A stretch of 11,766 nt of DNA from an uncultured Oscillospiraceae bacterium (GTDB lineage: Bacteria > Bacillota > Clostridia > Oscillospirales > Oscillospiraceae). Under the pieces are notes generated by a model. It was not told the origin of the DNA. It did no database searches and saw only the letters and a program-made list of their open reading frames with translations. This document shows positions 11,068 to 11,766 of this stretch, one piece after another. The stretch covers positions 1-11,766 of the forward strand of contig CAKSWM010000022.1 in assembly GCA_934511545.1 (NCBI GenBank), given 5' to 3'. Made by a program: the position numbers and the translations under genes. Position 1 is the stretch's first letter; each line of letters opens with the position of its first letter.

Positions 11068-11328
11068 ATGGAACTTAAATTGCAGCTTGTAAAGCGCGAA
11101 GTCGCTGGCGATACGATCCTTGTTCCCATCGGGGATGCGTCGCTGAAGATCAAAGGCCTGATAACCCTGAACGAAACGGCGTCCGTTCTGTGGGACGCGC
11201 TGCCGCAGGCGGACGGCGCAGAGCAGCTGGCCGACGCGCTCGAAAGGGAGTTCGACGCCGATAGGGAGACGCTGCTGCGGGACGCGGAGGACTTCCTTGA
11301 AAATATGCGGGAGCTGGGCATCGTTTAG
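11068..11328 (+). CDS. PqqD-like protein (RiPP recognition element fold)
   Basis: 86 aa. The whole length fits the PqqD family: KREVAGDTILVPIGDASLKI (9-28), a turn, then LNETASVLWDAL (34-45), the DGAEQLADALEREFDAD helices and the closing ELGIV (82-86). PqqD and its relatives form a small winged-helix fold that binds leader peptides of ribosomally made, modified peptides and hands them to a maturase, often a radical SAM enzyme. The key LNETA...W motif and the ELG(I/L)(V/I) end are both present. GAGGAG lies 5 nt before the ATG. No radical SAM, protease or transporter gene is visible in this window; the only partner is the 90-aa protein upstream. So fold is confident, role open. Confidence 0.85.
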   Translation: MELKLQLVKREVAGDTILVPIGDASLKIKGLITLNETASVLWDALPQADGAEQLADALEREFDADRETLLRDAEDFLENMRELGIV

Positions 11329-11344
11329 CGCGCATCCCGGTTAT

Positions 11345-11394
11345 AAAAAAACAGAACAGCAATGCGGTGCGACATTCCGCATTGCTGTTCTGTT
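11345..11394 (-). terminator. 18-bp hairpin, terminator mainly for the minus strand
   Basis: AACAGAACAGCAATGCGG (11350-11367) pairs perfectly with CCGCATTGCTGTTCTGTT (11377-11394) around a 9-nt loop. On the minus strand the hairpin is followed by T7, a full terminator. On the plus strand only TTATAT follows, so it should end the PqqD transcript less well. Confidence 0.85.
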
Positions 11395-11524
11395 ATATGG
11401 GATGAGGACAAAAATGAAAAAGATGAAACTGTCTCTTGCAAGTATTATACTACACCGCAGATGTTAACAAATAAACAGAACAAATGTTTCAAAAGAATTA
11501 AATCGAAACTTTTTGTAATCTTTT
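11395..11524. other. AT-rich intergenic stretch
   Basis: No domain-bearing gene. A minus-strand -10 TATAAT (11449-11444) lies about 50 bp upstream of the hairpin, and a plus-strand 17-codon frame (11414-11467) has GAGGA five bases before its ATG. Neither is proven; see findings. Confidence 0.4.
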
Positions 11525-11766
11525 TTACTCATCGAGGGTATCGGCCCGGTCGCCGAACCAGGCGCACTTGTCCATATCCACACGGCCGTCGCTGAGAAAA
11601 ACGACGCCCTCTTCTTCCAGAAGCCGCCGCTGGACGTCCTGCCCGCCGAAGGCGAAGCCGCTGCAAAGCGACCCATCCTTGAAAACGACCCTGTGGCATG
11701 GCGTGACCAGCGGTTCCGGATTGCGGTGCAGCGCACACCCGACGACGCGGGCAGCGCGCGGCCTGC
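11525..11766 (-). CDS. MGMT-family methylated-DNA alkyltransferase (ogt-like), 5' end outside the window
   Basis: 80 C-terminal residues are visible, frame open to the window edge, stop TAA at 11527-11525. The translation shows [19 protein letters not shown], then [12 protein letters not shown] with the PCHR active-site motif whose Cys accepts the alkyl group, then [20 protein letters not shown] and a short tail ending DTLDE. The PCHR motif separates it from alkyltransferase-like (Atl) proteins, which lack the Cys. The sequence resembles short standalone MGMT proteins of about 100 aa common in Clostridia, more than full-length Ogt. It would repair O6-alkylguanine in one suicidal transfer. No terminator follows closely; the hairpin at 11345-11394, 130 nt downstream, is the nearest. 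Confidence 0.88.
   Translation of the reverse strand, partial: RPRAARVVGCALHRNPEPLVTPCHRVVFKDGSLCSGFAFGGQDVQRRLLEEEGVVFLSDGRVDMDKCAWFGDRADTLDE

Overview
The window looks like chromosome of a moderately GC-rich Clostridia member, most likely an Oscillospiraceae/Ruminococcaceae-type gut Firmicute. The evidence is strong Shine-Dalgarno (SD) sequences, sigma-A promoters, a tRNA with encoded CCA, TTG starts behind perfect SDs, an SH3/NlpC-P60 wall hydrolase, a YlmH homologue and Clostridia-type phage genes. The taxon is inferred from protein character; no search was run.

Layout. (1) 1-735: 3' part of an alaA-type aminotransferase. (2) 802-1281: zinc-ribbon membrane protein whose SD lies in an 18-bp hairpin. 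(3) 1447-2676: a two-gene unit (97-aa conserved unknown, then a secreted SH3-SH3-NlpC/P60 endopeptidase) with a near-consensus promoter and a strong terminator. (4) 2806-2882: tRNA-Pro(GGG) with its own terminator. (5) 2883-4693: an AT-richer accessory segment directly behind the tRNA. It holds a 183-aa protein that joins a phage minor-head-like Cys/His motif to a toxin-like C-terminal domain, followed by three tandem ~360-bp units, each encoding a diverged ~100-aa immunity-like protein. (6) 4694-6307: prophage remnant with tail-end gene, 41-aa XkdX-like gene and holin on the minus strand, and a divergent XRE repressor. Two matching 17-bp operators and a consensus leftward promoter lie between them. 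(7) 6387-7226: lgt. (8) 7273-9360, minus: a large regulator joining a degenerate adenylate-forming domain, GAF- and PAS-like regions and a LuxR-type HTH. (9) 9531-11328: a DNA glycosylase and ylmH (overlapping), then a 90-aa unknown and a PqqD-like protein. (10) 11525-11766, minus: C-terminal part of an MGMT-family alkyltransferase.

The best candidate for an undescribed system is region 5. Both spacers between the immunity-like genes still encode the last residues of the upstream toxin-like gene, ATPYGG(K/N)-stop against TTPYGGK-stop, mostly with synonymous differences. This suggests an orphan-immunity array left by successive toxin replacements, and the immunity copies differ most in one short segment. 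Second is the LuxR regulator with a pseudo-adenylation domain, which faces a 16-bp palindrome across a divergent promoter region. Third is the prophage remnant, where a repressor-operator switch now sits directly in front of a tail-end/holin cassette with no recognisable endolysin.
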